The notes: a model not told the origin generated them from the sequence alone. A stretch of 64,000 bases of DNA from Iris pallida (GCA_029216955.1 JANAVB010029819.1:35842831-35906830); one strand, 5' to 3'; counted from the first letter of the stretch, positions 1-13,795 are shown. Program-made: numbers and translations.

Positions 1-1726
1 AGGTCCATAATGTCGCAGTCGAGTGCATCCAATCGTGCTAGCTGCACAGGATCCTCCGTAGGGTGCTGAGACTGCTTCTCGATCTGTCGTAGCAGGTCTT
101 CACGGAGAGACTCCATCATCTGGTGGACTCGGGCAGACTCCTGGGACGGCTGTGGACCATGCACACTAGCAGGAGATGTCCTAGAGGACTGGGTCGTAAC
201 TAGGGCGCCATAGGATCCCGTACCGTAGTACGTACCCCTACAGAGTCCACCAGCGGCGGCCATCTACAGCTCGTCCGCCGACGGAGATTGAGTGGGCTGC
301 GAGGAAGTACCGGCCTCTCCAGTATCAGGTGCACTAGCAGCCGCCCGTTCTCGCAGCCTCTGATACTCGGCCTAGAAAGTACTTATTATTACTAACTTCT
401 AATTTCTAATTAATGTACTTAATATCACTAATTTCTAATTAATGTACTTATTATTTCTAATTTCTAATTAATGTACTTATTATTACTAACTATATGAATA
501 TTTATTTGCATCATATTTACTAAGTTATATTAAAATTGACACGAAGTATTAAATTAAGATAATGTATTGTAATACTTACATAAGTCTGTTCGGCCCTCTC
601 GTCAATAAGGTCACCATCGCGACGATGGGTGGCCAGAAAGACGGTCACCATGTCGGCGTTACCGACCTTCCTTACCTGTAATTAAATATATTATCTTAGT
701 AATAATTTATCGGTTTTTCATTAAAATAATATATCTAAAAGAGAAAGACATACCAGACGACGGAAATGTTCCGTCATCGGAATCGACCCACCGTTCCACT
801 TCAAGGCATGTTGCCTAGCCGCCTTGGCCTTCTCCGACTTCTCCATGTACCTTGGCTCGTCGAATCGAGCCTTCATCGTATCCCACTGATCAGGGGTGAT
901 CCAACCTTGGATCGGCTTTCCGGCACGATCACGATCCTTCTGATCATTGATAGAGTCACGGATCAGCTTGGCAGTGACGGCAGGAAACATTCCCTCGATA
1001 AGCTCGGCCCGGTGCGGTGGATAGAAAAATATATCCTAGAAGAGCGCAAACCAAATATTTATCAGTTATATATAATATGCAAAAACTATATGATTCATAT
1101 TAAAAGCAAATATATTTTAACCTTGAAGCGCACAAACCAGAAGGCCTTTCTCTCGTCCGGAGCATCAGAGTAGTTAATCCAAGCACCACCATAATTATGC
1201 CTCAGCATGTGGCCTAGACGTCTCTGTACCTCTGGGGGACGATATCTATACAAACATATTATATTCATGAAAGAAGTTAATTTATGATAAAATGGAAAGA
1301 AAAAATTATAAACCAAAACACTTACTTTGTACCGTCGGCCCAGATCTCCGTCCTCCTCTCCTCCGGAGGTGCGCACGCATCATCTGCATGATGCTGGTCG
1401 GCCATCGGCGCCGCCGCCTCGGCCGTCGCCGTAGCCTCCGCCATCTGCTCATCCGTCTCCATCGTCGTATCAGCAGTAGGAACGCTAGACGGGTGAGCAC
1501 TCTCAACAGGCCTGGAACTACTCATCCCAGGAGATATGCCACGTGACATCGTCCCAGCAGGCCCACCTACTATCCAATATGGAGGAGTAATCGGCGACGA
1601 AGATCCAGAGCCGGTACCAGAATGAGGTACCGAAGGAAAACTCCGTCCTCTAGCAGTACCTGTAGAAAGTACCGGAGGAGAGTGACCTCGTCGTCCCCTT
1701 CGGAATGCTCTACGACGACCTGCCAT
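1..1726 (-). pseudogene. TNPA-like plant transposase (Ptta/En/Spm type) of element B, 3' part outside window
   Basis: This is the second gene of the CACTA element, related to Pfam Transposase_24, a DNA-binding accessory protein in the En/Spm model. The probable ATG at 1726 opens MAGRRRAFRRGRRG, a basic patch, followed by a Ser/Pro/Thr-rich segment to about 1323. Later exons are about 1253-1126 (contains LRHNYGGAWINYSDAPDER), about 1012-750 (contains GWITPDQWDTMKARF and the basic stretch SEKAKAARQHALKWNGGS), about 676-585 (contains KVGNADMVTVFLATHRRDG) and from about 372 leftward (Ser/Pro-rich, then a Gln/Glu-rich segment that may be helical). Exon limits come from coding similarity and visible GT/AG signals. 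It lies downstream of TNP2 on the same strand. I saw no certain stop in the recognisable domain, but the last exon I read has one in-frame TAG near 260-270, so it may be broken. Classed as pseudogene because the element as a whole is dead. Confidence 0.7.
383..485. repeat. 29-bp AT-rich tandem repeat
   Basis: About three to four copies of a 29-bp unit built on TTTCTAATTAATGTACTTA. The word TAATGTACTT recurs at 411, 440 and 469. It lies in an intron of the TNPA-like gene of element B. Confidence 0.8.
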
Positions 1727-1747
1727 ACCTGATAACAGCATATGATA

Positions 1748-1853
1748 ATACAATAAATAATAGAGACTAGAAATATGAAAGTACAAGAAATAATAGAGAC
1801 TAGAAATATGAAAATACAATAAATAATAGAGACTAGAAATATGAAAGTACAAC
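1748..1853. repeat. 33-bp tandem repeat upstream of the TNPA-like start
   Basis: Three copies of a 33-bp unit containing TAATAGAGACTAGAAATATG (starts near 1758, 1791 and 1824) lie just upstream, on the minus strand, of the inferred ATG at 1726. A long open frame runs through it, but the repetitive Tyr/Leu peptide looks non-coding. The true start is more likely the ATG at 1726. Confidence 0.8.
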
Positions 1854-1965
1854 AAAGACAAGATAATAACTAAGACAACATATGATGATACATTCTACAA
1901 TAAACATCTAAGTTCAGATAATATATTCTAGAAGAAACATCTAAGTTCAGATAAGTATATCTCTC

Positions 1966-4900
1966 TCAATCATCTTCAGAATAATCATCTTGTTCGTCTT
2001 CCTCGACCTCATCTTCCTCTTCCTCCTCATCTTCACTTTCATCTTCGCCTTCGTCGGCTTCGACTTCCTCTTCGAATAATTCTACATCTTCTACATTATG
2101 TGTCGTGTAATGCGTAACTTCTGTGGAGTCCACATCGACAATATTGGTTACAAGAGGTAGCTCGTCCTCCTGGTAAGCTTTTTCGTCAACATCAAAAGTA
2201 TCTCTGACTTTAGTCTTGCATACTGCCCACCAGTCAGACTTCGTTGCTCCCCGTCTCGGATAAGCTGTAAAGTACACGAGCTGAGCCTGAGTTGCTAGGA
2301 TAAATGGTTTGTAGCCTTGATATCTACGCTTGTAGTTTATATCGAGAAGACCATGCTTGTTAATTTTCCAACCTTGATTTTCAATCGGATCGAACCATTC
2401 ACACTTGAACAACACGATCTTTGCAGGTTCACTGCCATTATTATATGACAACTCCACAATCTCTCGCAAGATGCCAAAGAAATTATTTCCTGGATCGACG
2501 TCTTTGTAGTTCGAAGACTTGATACACAAACAACTATTTTTTGTGGAATCAAGATCCAGGAAGCTGTCTTTGATCGGAGCATTTGTCGACTTGAACCGAA
2601 AGCCATTGACACAGTAACTTGGCCATATTTTAACAAAAGTAATTGGTTCCTTGGCAAGAGTTCTAATTAATTCAATCTCGGGTGAAATTAGACGATCGAC
2701 CTGAATATCAAAGAAGCGATAATAAGTTATTTATTGCGCAGTTGCATTAGAAGAGGCCAGTAATTACCGAGCTACTTACATATTCGCTCAACCAAGAAGG
2801 AAAATGATATCTCATTTCTTCTTCTAATGCTTCGTCTATTAGGTAGGGTCTAACCAGTCTCAACTCATCATTATATGTGCTGGAAAACAACGAAGCAACC
2901 GCCGATTAGTATAATAATATTAGCTTATACTATTACATTGAGATGACGTAAACTCATAATCCTGAGTTACTTACCCCTCTAGCTTCTCCACTTCATCCTC
3001 GTCGTAATTGAGTAATACATACAACTGAGCAGCCCTTAGCTATTCGTCATTCAAATATCTCTTCTTCATTTTCCCCGAAGGCTTTCCGGACGCATTGAAT
3101 ACTTTCAGTATTCCATCATTAAATTCATCATATCCGTCGTCGTTTCTCGGAGCCCTTGTTCTATTCGTAGAAACATGAGATTTGAAATAGGAGGAGCAGA
3201 AATTTGTAATCTCCTCGAGAATATAGGCTTCACAAATAGAACCCTCGACCCGAGCCTTATTTTTTACCTTTCTTTTTAGGTGATTCAAATATCGCTCGAA
3301 CGGGTACATCCATCGATATTCGACGGGTCTACCAACACGTGCCTCGTAGGAAAGATGAATCGACAAATGCTCCATAGAGTCAAAGAATCCAGGAGGGAAC
3401 ACCTTCTCTATCTTGCACAGTGTTACTGTAATGTCCTTCTCTTGCTTTTATAGACGATCAACGAGCAATTTCTTAGAACAAAGGTCCCTGAAGAATATGC
3501 TAAGCTCCGTCAATGGATCCCAAACTGCCTGCGGTAAGAATTCCGGAAATGCAATCGGAATTAACTGCTCCATGAATACGTGACAATCATGGCTCTTCAT
3601 ACCTGTCAGTTTGTTCTTCTTGAGGTCGACGCATCTTCTCAAGTTCGAAACATACCCATCTGGAAATTTCAGACCTTGAATCCACCTACAAAGCCTCACT
3701 TTATCCTCCTTCTCCAGTAAGAAAATTGCCTTAGGCTGCTTCAACTTCCCATTTTCGTCCTCTATCAAACGCAATGCAGGATGTCTACATATTTCTTCCA
3801 AGTCCAATCTAGCCTTTGGATTGTCTTTCGTCGTCCCCTTTACATCCATTACAGTATTAATTATGTTGTCAAACACATTCTTCTCGTTATGCATGACATC
3901 AAGGTTATGTTTAATCTGCAGATTGGTGCTCCAATATAGAAGATCCCAGAATATACTCCTTTTCGTCCAGTTATGAGTGCGACCAAATCCGTCACACTTG
4001 TAGTCCGTAGCAGGCTGCTCAATAGCTCTTGGTAAATCTTTTACCTCTTTTCATATCGTGTATCCGGGCCACCTTGGTGGGGGATTAGCCTTCTCCACAA
4101 CGCCAGCACGAAAAGCATTCCTGTTCCTCCGATATGGATGATCCTTCGGCAGGAATTGTCGATGACAATAGAAGAAGCACGGTTTGCCTCCGTGTTTCAA
4201 ACGGAAAGCCTTAGTATTGTCCATGCAATACGGACATGAAAGACGACCTTGCGTGCTCCATCCAGATAATATTCCATAGGCCGAAAAGTCGTTGATGGTC
4301 CACATAAGTGCTGCCCGCATCCGGAAATTTTGTTTTCTAGATACATCGTACGTGTTGGAACCTACATCCCACAGCTGATTCAACTCATCAATCAACGGCT
4401 GTAAATACACATCGATGTTTCTTTTCAGATTGTTCAGACCTGGGATAATAACAGTGAGAAACATATACGGAGTCTTCATGCACATCCAAGGCGGTAGATT
4501 GTACGGGGTGACGATCACAGGCCAACACGAATACTGGGATCCCGAAAGTCCGAATGGGGTAAAACCGTCGGAGCAGAGACCCAATCTGACATTACGCGGA
4601 TCAGAAGCAAAATCTGGATACTCTCGATCAAAGTGCTTCCATGCTTCTCTCTCAGAAGGGTGATCCAACACTCCTTCGGTATGTCCCCGCTTATGCCAAC
4701 TCATGTTTTTTGCAGTTTCCTTCACCATAAATAACCGCTGCAACTGAGGCGTCAACGACAAGTAGTGCATCGAAGAGGTAGGCTTCCTGACACCGACAGA
4801 CTTTCCTCTACCACATGCCTTGTAGCGATTGACACTACAAAATCTGCAGGCGTCTTCATCCTTTTCGTCTTTGTAGTACAACATGCACCCGTTGCGACAG

Positions 4901-5541
4901 GCATCGATTTTTTCGTATCCCATCCAGAGCGATCTAACCATCCTCTTAGATTGGTAGAAGTCTTTAGGCAACTTCGCAACCTCAGGCAATATTTCTATAA
5001 GCAACTCCATAAGACGGTTGTAGCAATCTTGCGACATGTTAAAATCGGACTTGATGCTCAATAATCTTGTAACCACCTCCAATGGTGAATGATCCTCACA
5101 ACTAGGATATAATGGAGTCCTTGCATTCTCCAGCAACTCCATGAACTGTACAGCATCAGGGTTCGGTGCCTCCTCAGGTGCATCATGATCATCCGGATCG
5201 AAACTAGGCCCGGCCGCGTCGAAAACCATGTTCACCAACCCATCGTCGTAAGGAGCGCTGTTGTGGACATCCACATAAGGCTCGTACTCCGATGCTAAAG
5301 ACACAAGTTCTCCGTGCTCGCTCCACTGTTAGTAATTCGGCGTGAAATCCTTCGAGTATAAATGATACGTGACATCCACTTCTGGATGATATTTCAAGTT
5401 GTGACATCTCACACACGGACACTTAATTTTGGTACCGTCCATGTACTGAGGGAACGCCTTGGCAAACTGCAGGAACTGGTGTACACCCTCTATGAATTCA
5501 TCTCGCACACCGCACATGTCATCAGGATGACGGTTGTACAT
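1966..5541 (-). pseudogene. TNP2-type CACTA transposase with DUF4218 and DUF4216 regions (element B), four nonsense codons
   Basis: This is the catalytic transposase of the CACTA family. The ATG at 5541 starts MYNRHPDD, then comes the transposase-associated zinc-binding region (CPCVRCHNLKYH, about 5390-5430). The TNP2 core (about 5000-3850) includes GYEKIDACRNGC, DFASDPRNVRLGLCSDGF, YSCWPVIVTPYNLPPWMC, MWTINDFSAYG and HNLDVMHNEKNV. The DUF4218 region follows (HLSIHLSYEARVGRPVEYRW, about 3370-3290). After short introns (exon near 2890-2780) the DUF4216 region runs from about 2700 to an acidic tail ending in a stop at 1966. One frame stays open across the first 2.5 kb except for in-frame stops at 5329-5331 (TAA), 4051-4053 (TGA), 3448-3450 (TAA) and 3040-3042 (TAG). 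I saw no frameshift there. Length and domain order are normal for an autonomous copy, so B was probably once active. Confidence 0.9.
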
Positions 5542-5601
5542 CCACGTACAATTCCGCAGATAGTAATTCAGCTTTATAATTTTGTAAGATAGATACATCA
5601 A

Positions 5602-6453
5602 GGTAGTGAATGATATGCAAGTGTCAAAGCTTTGAAATAGTAGCTCAACCGAGGGATAGAGTTAATTGAAGAAAGTTACTGGGGAAAGTCAAGGTAGTGA
5701 ATGATATGCATGTATGTTTCTAATTTAATGCTTAATAAATGATAACTAGAAAGCATACAATCAACATAGGGACAGAACCACATCTAGTATGATAGTACAG
5801 GGAATGAAGGACAATGTGAAGTTAATCCATCTGATGCCAATATTCAAGGCTCTGATACTGAAGTTTTTAGGGTATCAGTCGAATGCTACCATCTAGGGTG
5901 CCTAATATAAAATGGATTAAAACATAATAAAGTTAGGATAGAGCCAAAACACTACTAAAGCAAGTTAGGACTGAACAACATCTAACCACCGATACCAAGT
6001 GTCACCATAACATCTGATACTAGCAATGGCCAAACTCAGAAAGGGATTGTTCATTAGCCTATCCATTAGTTACATACCTGAACGAAAACATAGGTAAAGA
6101 ATTGACTAATGTCTAAGCTAATGGTAGAATATGCATTTCTGATACACGAGGGTATCAGTAATGTAAGCAAAATAGAGGGGGTACAGGTTGTGACTCAAGT
6201 GAGGATGCAGGACATGCATCTACTAGGCTCGGCTGAAACCTATAGCAGGATTGAGCCACTATGCACTTAGGGGGTTGTAGGCTGTGATATCTAGTCGAAA
6301 TTACATATCAAATCCAACTGACTGCACAAGCTAAACAAGCAAAATAGTAAGCAACAAAGGGCATCACTATGAACCCATAAGCCCACACTCTCTACCAATA
6401 TCCAACACTCACTCACACAGACACATACACACAATAACTTCCTGCTGTCACCA
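5602..6453. other. Leader or intron DNA of element B, no gene
   Basis: AT-rich sequence between the first recognisable TNP2 exon of B and the insertion site of A. Composition (many CA/CACA words near 6400) resembles 21730-22330 on the far side of A, as expected for one interrupted region. No protein similarity or RNA gene was recognised. Confidence 0.6.
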
Positions 6454-6730
6454 CACTACAACAAAATAGGTTAATAACGACACTTTATCTACGACACTTT
6501 CTAAATAAGTGTCATTATTCTTTCGTCATGATGGCACTCTACGAAAACGTGTCGTCATAAATGAGTATTTATCATAATCTACGACACCTCCTTTAAAGTG
6601 TCGTAAACATAAATTTAACAACACTTATAAGGACATTTATAAATGTCGTATAATAATATATACTATATACAACACTTTTAAAATGTCATATAATATTATA
6701 AAGTAAATACAACACCTGGGAAGTGTTGTG
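6454..6730 (+). repeat. 5' terminal and subterminal repeat region of element A
   Basis: The terminal inverted repeat is followed by repeated ACGACACTT and AAGTGTCGT words in both orientations, some degenerate (for example 6478, 6490, 6510, 6579). In En/Spm the TNPA protein binds such short repeats. That function is inferred here from position and arrangement. Confidence 0.85.
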
Positions 6731-6849
6731 GCAAATTTTCCTCCCCTCCCTTTTTTTCGTTTGCCGCCCGCGGCCTCCCAATTTTTTTTGCTTGGCGCCC
6801 GATTCTCTCTCAGAGCTCTTAAAAACCTTTCCCAATTTTTTCTTTTCCA

Positions 6850-7045
6850 TCCATTCTCTCTTTTTACTTTCTCTCTCTCTCTCTCCTCCGTTCTCTCTCA
6901 GACCTACGGTGGCAAGAGGGCTGTCTTTACCGCCGTCATCGCCGTCACCGCCGTCACCGCCGTCACCACTGTCATCGCCGTCACCGCCGTCACCGCCGTC
7001 ACCACTGTCATCGCCGTCACCGCCGTCACCACCGTGTTTAGGTCA
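6850..7045 (+). repeat. Pyrimidine-rich leader with GTCACC tandem repeats (element A)
   Basis: A CT-rich stretch (6850-6905) leads into a 9-bp repeat (CCGTCACCG and variants, 6920-7045) with a higher-order unit of 36 bp. It starts about 400 bp inside the element's 5' end and probably belongs to the promoter or 5' untranslated region. The open frames across it give low-complexity peptides and are not counted as genes. Confidence 0.8.
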
Positions 7046-10000
7046 TCTCTCACTCCTTCATCTTCCCCCTTTCTTTTTATGAATTTTTCTTCCTTGATTT
7101 ATTATATAGGGTTTCCTTTCTTATTTAGGGTTTACATGAAGAAATTAAAATCTAGGGTTCAAAATTTAGGAATTTGTTTGTGCTTCAAAACTTTAGGAAG
7201 ATTAAGTTTTTTATTTGGAGTTTAATTTCTGAAACATAAGTTTATTTGGGAATATGTTATATTTAAATCAGTTCCAATTGTAATTGAACTCCATCCCCTT
7301 GATCTGTGGTAAGGATACAAGCCAATGTTTAAGAAGTTGCTCCTCGAACCTTACTAAGTTCAAGCTTCCATTGACAATCAACATGATTGATCTTTCGACA
7401 ATTCGACGCTGTTCCAAATGATGATTCGATGATAGGTTCGGCAAAGCTAGCTGGTCATGATTTGCACTCAAACATCCGGGCAGCAGTCCAGTAGCAGGTT
7501 GGCTACCCCTTTTTTTTTGTCCTAACAAGAAATTCAGACCATCAATGAACGTCTTTAGAATTAGGAAGACAAGTCTCGTCTGACCCGGTCAAGGTGGAGG
7601 ATCACTATATGATGAGCGTTCAGTTTAGCCGATTTCAGCCGAATCAAAATAGTCAAAAACGAAGTTCTAAAAATCTAAAACGAAACCGAACCGATAATTG
7701 ATTCGGTTTGACTATTTTTATTGTTCAGTGAGAGAGACCCAAATTGAAATTATGGTTTAACTAGTAGTTATTTACGTGCGTATTTTAAATTTTAAATTTT
7801 TTACTACTTGAGAAGAGCAAAATCCGTTAACTTTTTACGTCTTGGGAAGAGCAAAAAATAATTCCTTTTAAGCCTTTTCCACACGTAATTACCTAATTAC
7901 TTAGGTTAAATTTAATGAACAATTTTAATTTAGTGAAATATGAAGGTTTTTGCAGGTTAACATCAATATGGGGGCTAGTATTGGGTGTTTTGATTCACTG
8001 ACTCTATAATTCAGCCTTGCAATGTTCTGTTCCTGTGTCAGTCTCATTCTCTTGTATATGGGTGTTCTGTGTCTCTTGGTAATACAACCAAGTATTGGGT
8101 TAGTGATTCCATTGTGTAGTAGACTAGAACTTTTACTGCCTATCTCATTTTATTCTTCACTAGATACTTGTTCTGTCCATAGAACCCGACCTACCTATTT
8201 CACACCCATTGTTGTCACCCCTTATTTCAATCATGCAAATACATGTCTGCCCACTTGGGTCAGTCCTTTATACACTAATGTCAACCTCCCTATTGATAAA
8301 TCATTTCATTAGTTGTAACCTTGCCTAACCATTTTTTCCCTTCATCGTTCTGTCCACCTGTGCACTTGATGCACAGGCCATTGCATGCAGTGAGTGATAG
8401 AATGCAGGAAGAACCGGTAATGAAGTGTCATACATTTTGGTTTCTTACAGATATTAATATCCTGCACACATTGGTATGGTTTACTGCATTTCTAAACTAC
8501 AGCACATACCCACTGATTGAAGTTTCAGACCACACTCACTTGGCTAAGTGCTTTCCCCAATACGAGTAATACCTTGTATATTGCATTATCTTGCCTTCAT
8601 TCACACCCAGCCTTCACTTTAGGTTTGATGCATGTTCTGTTCATCTCTATTGAATACTGCCCTGTCCGTTTGTACCTACTAATTTCTGTACTACCATCCC
8701 CTTGGCTATGGTATCAATCTATATTTGAGGTCAGTCCTCTTGTTCGATGTTCAATCCTTCTGAATCTAATACCTTAATGGTTCAATCCATGTTTGGATTG
8801 GATACTTACAATTGATTAGCTTCCATTGACAATCAACTAGTGTTCAAGCTTCCATTGACATGCCAATTTACAAATTTAAATATGCCTTGTACAACACACA
8901 TGATACATGAGCACGTGGGGATTCAAGAAAAATTAGATTTGTTTATTTGTCGACAATATCAGATAAAGTGGCCTTAGTAGCCTTGTAGATTCTGAATTAC
9001 TGATACCCATAACTTGTGCATCAATATGTATTACATGGATACACAACCCACAAAAAAAGAAGATTCTCAAATCTATTTTACTCAAGTATCAACTCATGAT
9101 CCTCAAGTATCTAATTTTTTATTCCTTTTGATTCCATTAAGTAGATATGATTTTTTGTTGTTGATTTTCCTGTTGCTTTTCTGTTTATGTTTTTGGTTTG
9201 TTTGCAAACAACATTGTTTTTCTTCTTTGTATTTTTAGTTAGTAGTTCGATCCAAAAAATTGGAGTTCTCCTCTAGTTTTATCTGTTGGAGGAAGGTTTA
9301 GGAAAGGAAGGTTTATGAAAGTTTACAATTTGTGTTGCAAAATAATTTTCTTCGTTTTAGTTTTATATTGTTTTATTAAAAAAAAAGAATCTGGGTTCTG
9401 GGAAGGCTGTCACGCTGATATATACACACTATTATGATTGGCAATATACGTCTCATTTATTCATCATTATGTGATGTGTTAGTTGTGTTATCCTAAGTTA
9501 GTTGATGGCTTGGGCCTTCATGATTTTAATTTAGAAAATCAAGTCTCTATCATATTCATGCACATACCAAGACTTGGGCTGAAGTAAAACCGACAGTACA
9601 TTAATAGTGTTAAACCTCTCAACTATAATCACAACTTGCGTCTATTAGCCGCTAGTTGTAGTAATTAATTTACCTTCACCCTTTCATGTAGAGATGTGAT
9701 CCTATTTTTGTAGGAATTTTATTTATGTTCTTTAGGTTTAATTTCTAAAAGCATACTTTCCTAAAAACCGCTAGTAACGTGTTGTTTGCTTCCATGTTTT
9801 GGAGACTTGAAAATAGGTTGTTAGAACAAGTGTCAAGATATCAATAATGTTTTGGATCGAAGATGAATCTGGCTCTCTTTCTCATTCTATCATTCTTATC
9901 TAATTTTTTCTCTTATATGTATACATGTGTACCTAAGGCGATGATTATCTGAATGAAACATTGTTTGAATTTAGACTGTTATATTTACTCAATATATAGT

Positions 10001-10114
10001 TTCGATACGTATACAAAACTCTAACTTTCTTTTGGTGTCCATGATAGGTTATTTTGGTTCGGAATTGTAGTTGTGGTGAGCATCCAACAAAGTCACTAAA
10101 TTTGTTTGTTAAGG
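7046..10114 (+). other. Leader and intron DNA of element A, no gene recognised
   Basis: About 3 kb of AT-rich sequence between the leader repeat and the first TNP2 exon. Short open frames exist but none resembles a known protein. A long first intron is common upstream of TNP2 in plant CACTA elements. Confidence 0.5.
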
Positions 10115-13100
10115 ATGGATAAAACATGGACAAATTATCCAAGGTCCTAACTTTCTTTGATATATATTTACTTCTAAGCTATGAAATATATGAATAATTA
10201 CATAAGTCATAGTTTTTTTCTTCTATTTGTAGGTCTAGTGATGAGTACTTAGACGGACGTGAAAAGATTTATAACAAATGCTAAGAACTATGCTAGGAAT
10301 CCTGATAGGATCGTATGCCCATGTAAAGAATGTAAAGTTGAAAAGTCACAAAAAAATGATGTAGTATATGATCACTTGGTACGAGTTGGTTTTGATCCTT
10401 CATATCAACTTTGGGTTCTTCACGGGGAACATTCAAGTAATTTTGAACAAAATGAGACTTCTCAGTTGCCAGATGCTCACAGGATGTACCATGATGCATA
10501 CATTCCTTTTGCTGGAGATTCAGAGGCTACTGAGGGTATAAATATGAATGCAGATGAGGTTTTTAGAAAAAAGTTGGAAGAGGCTGAAGCTCCTTTGTAT
10601 CCAAGTTGTACCAAGTACACAAAGATATCAGCGATCACTACTCTTTACAAGCATAAGGCTACAAATGGATTGTCAGATAAAGCATTTAATGAACTTCTTG
10701 AGATTTTACAGGATATGTTACCAGAGGAAAACAACATTCCAGATTCTTTATATGCGACAAAGAAGTTTCTAAAAGAGTTTGATTTAGGATATGAGAAGAT
10801 ACATGCTTGTGTCAATAATTGTTGCTTGTTTAGAAAAGAGAAAGAGCACATGGAAACATGTCCTACCTGTGGTTCTTCACGATGGAAAGTAAACCCACGA
10901 ACAAGCAAGATCCGAAAAGGAGTGCCTGCGAAGGTTTTGCGATACTTTCCAATAATACCAAGATTAAAAAGGATGTTTATGTCAAAAGATAAGGCAGAAG
11001 AATTGATTTGGCACTCCACCCACCACAGTCAAGATGAAAGAATGCGCCATCCAGTAGACTCGGTTGTGTGGGATTCTATTGATAAAAAATGGCCCGATTT
11101 TGCTTCGGATCCAAGAAATATCAGGCTTGGGCTATCATCAGATGGCTTTAATCCTTACAAAAATCTCAGTACCCAATACAGTATGTGGCCGGTCTTGCTA
11201 TGTATATACAACCTGCCCCCCAATGTATGCATGGCACAAGAGAATTTGATGTTGACTTTACTATACCTGGCAAAGATGAACCAGGAAACGACATAGATGT
11301 ATATCTTGAACCACTTATTGATGACTTGAAGGAGCTTTGGAGCCATGGCGTGGAGGCATATGATGCATTCACTAAGTCTGTATTTAATTTGAAAGCTATT
11401 TTGATGTGGACAATCAATGATTTTCCAGCTTATGGTAATTTGGCTGGTTGTACAACAAAAGGAAAACTTGCATGTCCTATATGTGGTCCTAATACATGTT
11501 CTCGATATTTAAAGAAGTCGCATAAGACTGTGTATATGTCTCATAGGCGATTTCTTCCACCTAGACACTTGTGGCGTGATAAGGCTAGCTGGTTTGATGG
11601 GACTAAGGAAAAAGGGCTCCCACCAAAACCATTGACTAACAATGAAATTTTACATGCCGTAAATGAAGTTCAAAATGTGTGGGGAAAGAGCAAGAAGAAG
11701 AAAAGAAAGCAGAACGAACCTCCTCAAATGTGGAAAAAGAAGTCAATATTTTTTCAATTACCATATTGGGAGGTAAATTATTTTTCACTACAATTCTCAG
11801 TTTTTATTTAATTTTAATATAAGAGATTAATTTTTTAGAGACTTGGTACATTTTTTTGTATAACAGGCTATACCGTTGCGTCACAACTTGGATGTGATGC
11901 ATACTGAGAAGAATATTTGCCAAAGCATCTTAGGAACGCTATTGAATATTAAAGGACATACGAAGGATGGATTACAGTCTCGTGGAGATTTAGCGGACAT
12001 GAATATTAGGTCCGACTTATATGCAGAACCAAGAGGACAAAGATTTTTTCTTCCTCCAGCACCTTATACACTATCAAAAGCTGAAAAGCAAATCTTTTGT
12101 AAGAGACTGTTTGATTTGAAGATACCCGATGGTTATAGTTCAAATATTAGCAATTGTGTCAAGCTGGAAGAATGCAAGATTATTGGTCTCAAGTCCCATG
12201 ATTATCATGTTTTAATGCAACAATTACTGTCAGTTGCTTTAAAAGGACTTCTTCCAGATGGACCAAGGAAGGCAATCTTTCGTTTGTGTTCTTTTTTTAA
12301 TGAACTATGTCAAAGAGTCATTGACAAAAATAAATTGGAAGTACTGGAAGATGAAATTGTGGAGACTGTATGCATGTTGGAAAGGTATTTTCCTCCAGCT
12401 TTTTTTGATATCATGGTCCACCTGACAATACATTTAGGACGGGAGGCTAGATTATGCGGGCCGGTGCATTATCGATGGATGTACCCTTTTGAGAGGTATG
12501 TAATTGAACCTCTTTATATTTTTGGGATTTATAGTTTATTCAACAAATTCCTAAATCAGATCATCCACTATTTGTTAATTTTTCTTCTTGTTTTACTTCC
12601 AACAGATTTATGAAGTATCTTAAGGGATTTGTTAGAAATCGTGCTCGACCGGAAGGATGCATAGCTGAATGCTATCTAGTGGATGAATGTGTGAGATTTT
12701 GTAGTGAATACATGCCACAAACAGCAGCTTTAGCACAAAGTTACATCGCAATGAAGATTTTGAGGATGATGCAATTATAGAGGGGCGTCCAATTTCAAAA
12801 GGAAAAGTAGTTACATTATCAAGTGAAATGTTGAAGGCCGCTCATCTTTATGTTCTTCTAAACAGTGCAGAAGTTGAACCATATATTCCGTGAGTATACT
12901 ACCAACACATTCCAATATCAAAAGTTGCATTAAAATTTTTTATACATATATTAGTAACTATATAAACTTTGATGTCATTATTAGAGTACACATGGAGGAG
13001 TTAAAGCGTGATGATCGACGCTTATTACGGGATAATAATTTGCTGCAGAAGAGGCATTTAGAAACATTCATTTCATGGATGTCAGAGAAGGTCATATATA

Positions 13101-13795
13101 CATACACAGACACGCCAGATACAAGTTATAGTAGTTATGATAGGTAAATTTTAATACTAGTTATGTTTTTACAGATTAGTCTTGAAAGTGCAGCGGGCAT
13201 AATATCAGATACGCTTAGATGGCTTGTGCAAGGACCTAGACGTGTGGCAATCTCGTACTTGGGTTATGTGATAAATGGAAAACGCTTTCATACAACAGAA
13301 GTTGAGAGATCTACTCAAGATTATGGTGTTTATATCGAAGCTGAGACTATATGTAGATCCAGCGCCAGGGATACATCACAAGTTGTTGCAAATGTTTCTT
13401 ATTATGGGGTTATAAGGGATATTTTATTATTGGACTTCAACACATTTCGAATTCCTGTCTTTCAATGTGATTGGGCCAACATAGTTAGTGGTATAAAGAA
13501 AGAGGATGGATTCACCTTAGTTAATCTTCATGAAGGACTAAGTACATTTGAAAGAGATCCATTCATTTTTGCATCACAAGCAAAGCAAGTATTTTACTCC
13601 AAAGAAAGTGAAAGATCAAATTGGCATGTAGTATTAAAGGCGCCACCAAGAGGCTTTCATGACCTAGCTACCTTTGATGAAAGTGTTTATACGTCATATG
13701 CCCCACAAGATGTTTCTGCACTTGAGATAGACCATAGGGATGGTGATGAGCTGTACAAGAGGAGGAATTGTGAAGGTCTTCTTGTGTCGCTATAG
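10115..13795 (+). pseudogene. TNP2-type CACTA transposase (element A), six exons, three apparent frameshifts
   Basis: Catalytic transposase. Exons: 10115-10143 (starts MDKTWTNYPR), 10233-11772, 11867-12495, 12606-12889, 12985-13090, 13175-13795, with GT/AG borders read by eye. The transposase-associated region (CPCKECKVEK, near 10315) comes first. The TNP2 core includes DFASDPRNIRLGLSSDGF, YSMWPVLL, MWTINDFPAYGNLAG and RHNLDVMHTEKNICQ. DUF4218-like sequence (HLTIHLGREARLCGPVHYRW) follows, then a DUF4216-like last exon (VSYYGVIRDILLLDF). The conserved reading shifts frame near 10256, near 11270 and near 12750, each apparently a small indel. I saw no nonsense codon in the conserved frame. It differs from B's TNP2 in sequence and belongs to another CACTA family. 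Confidence 0.88.

Noticed and set aside
6723..7225. Two overlapping open frames rich in Ser/Pro and Val/Thr
   Set aside because: Produced by the CT-rich leader and the GTCACC repeat; no start context or family match.
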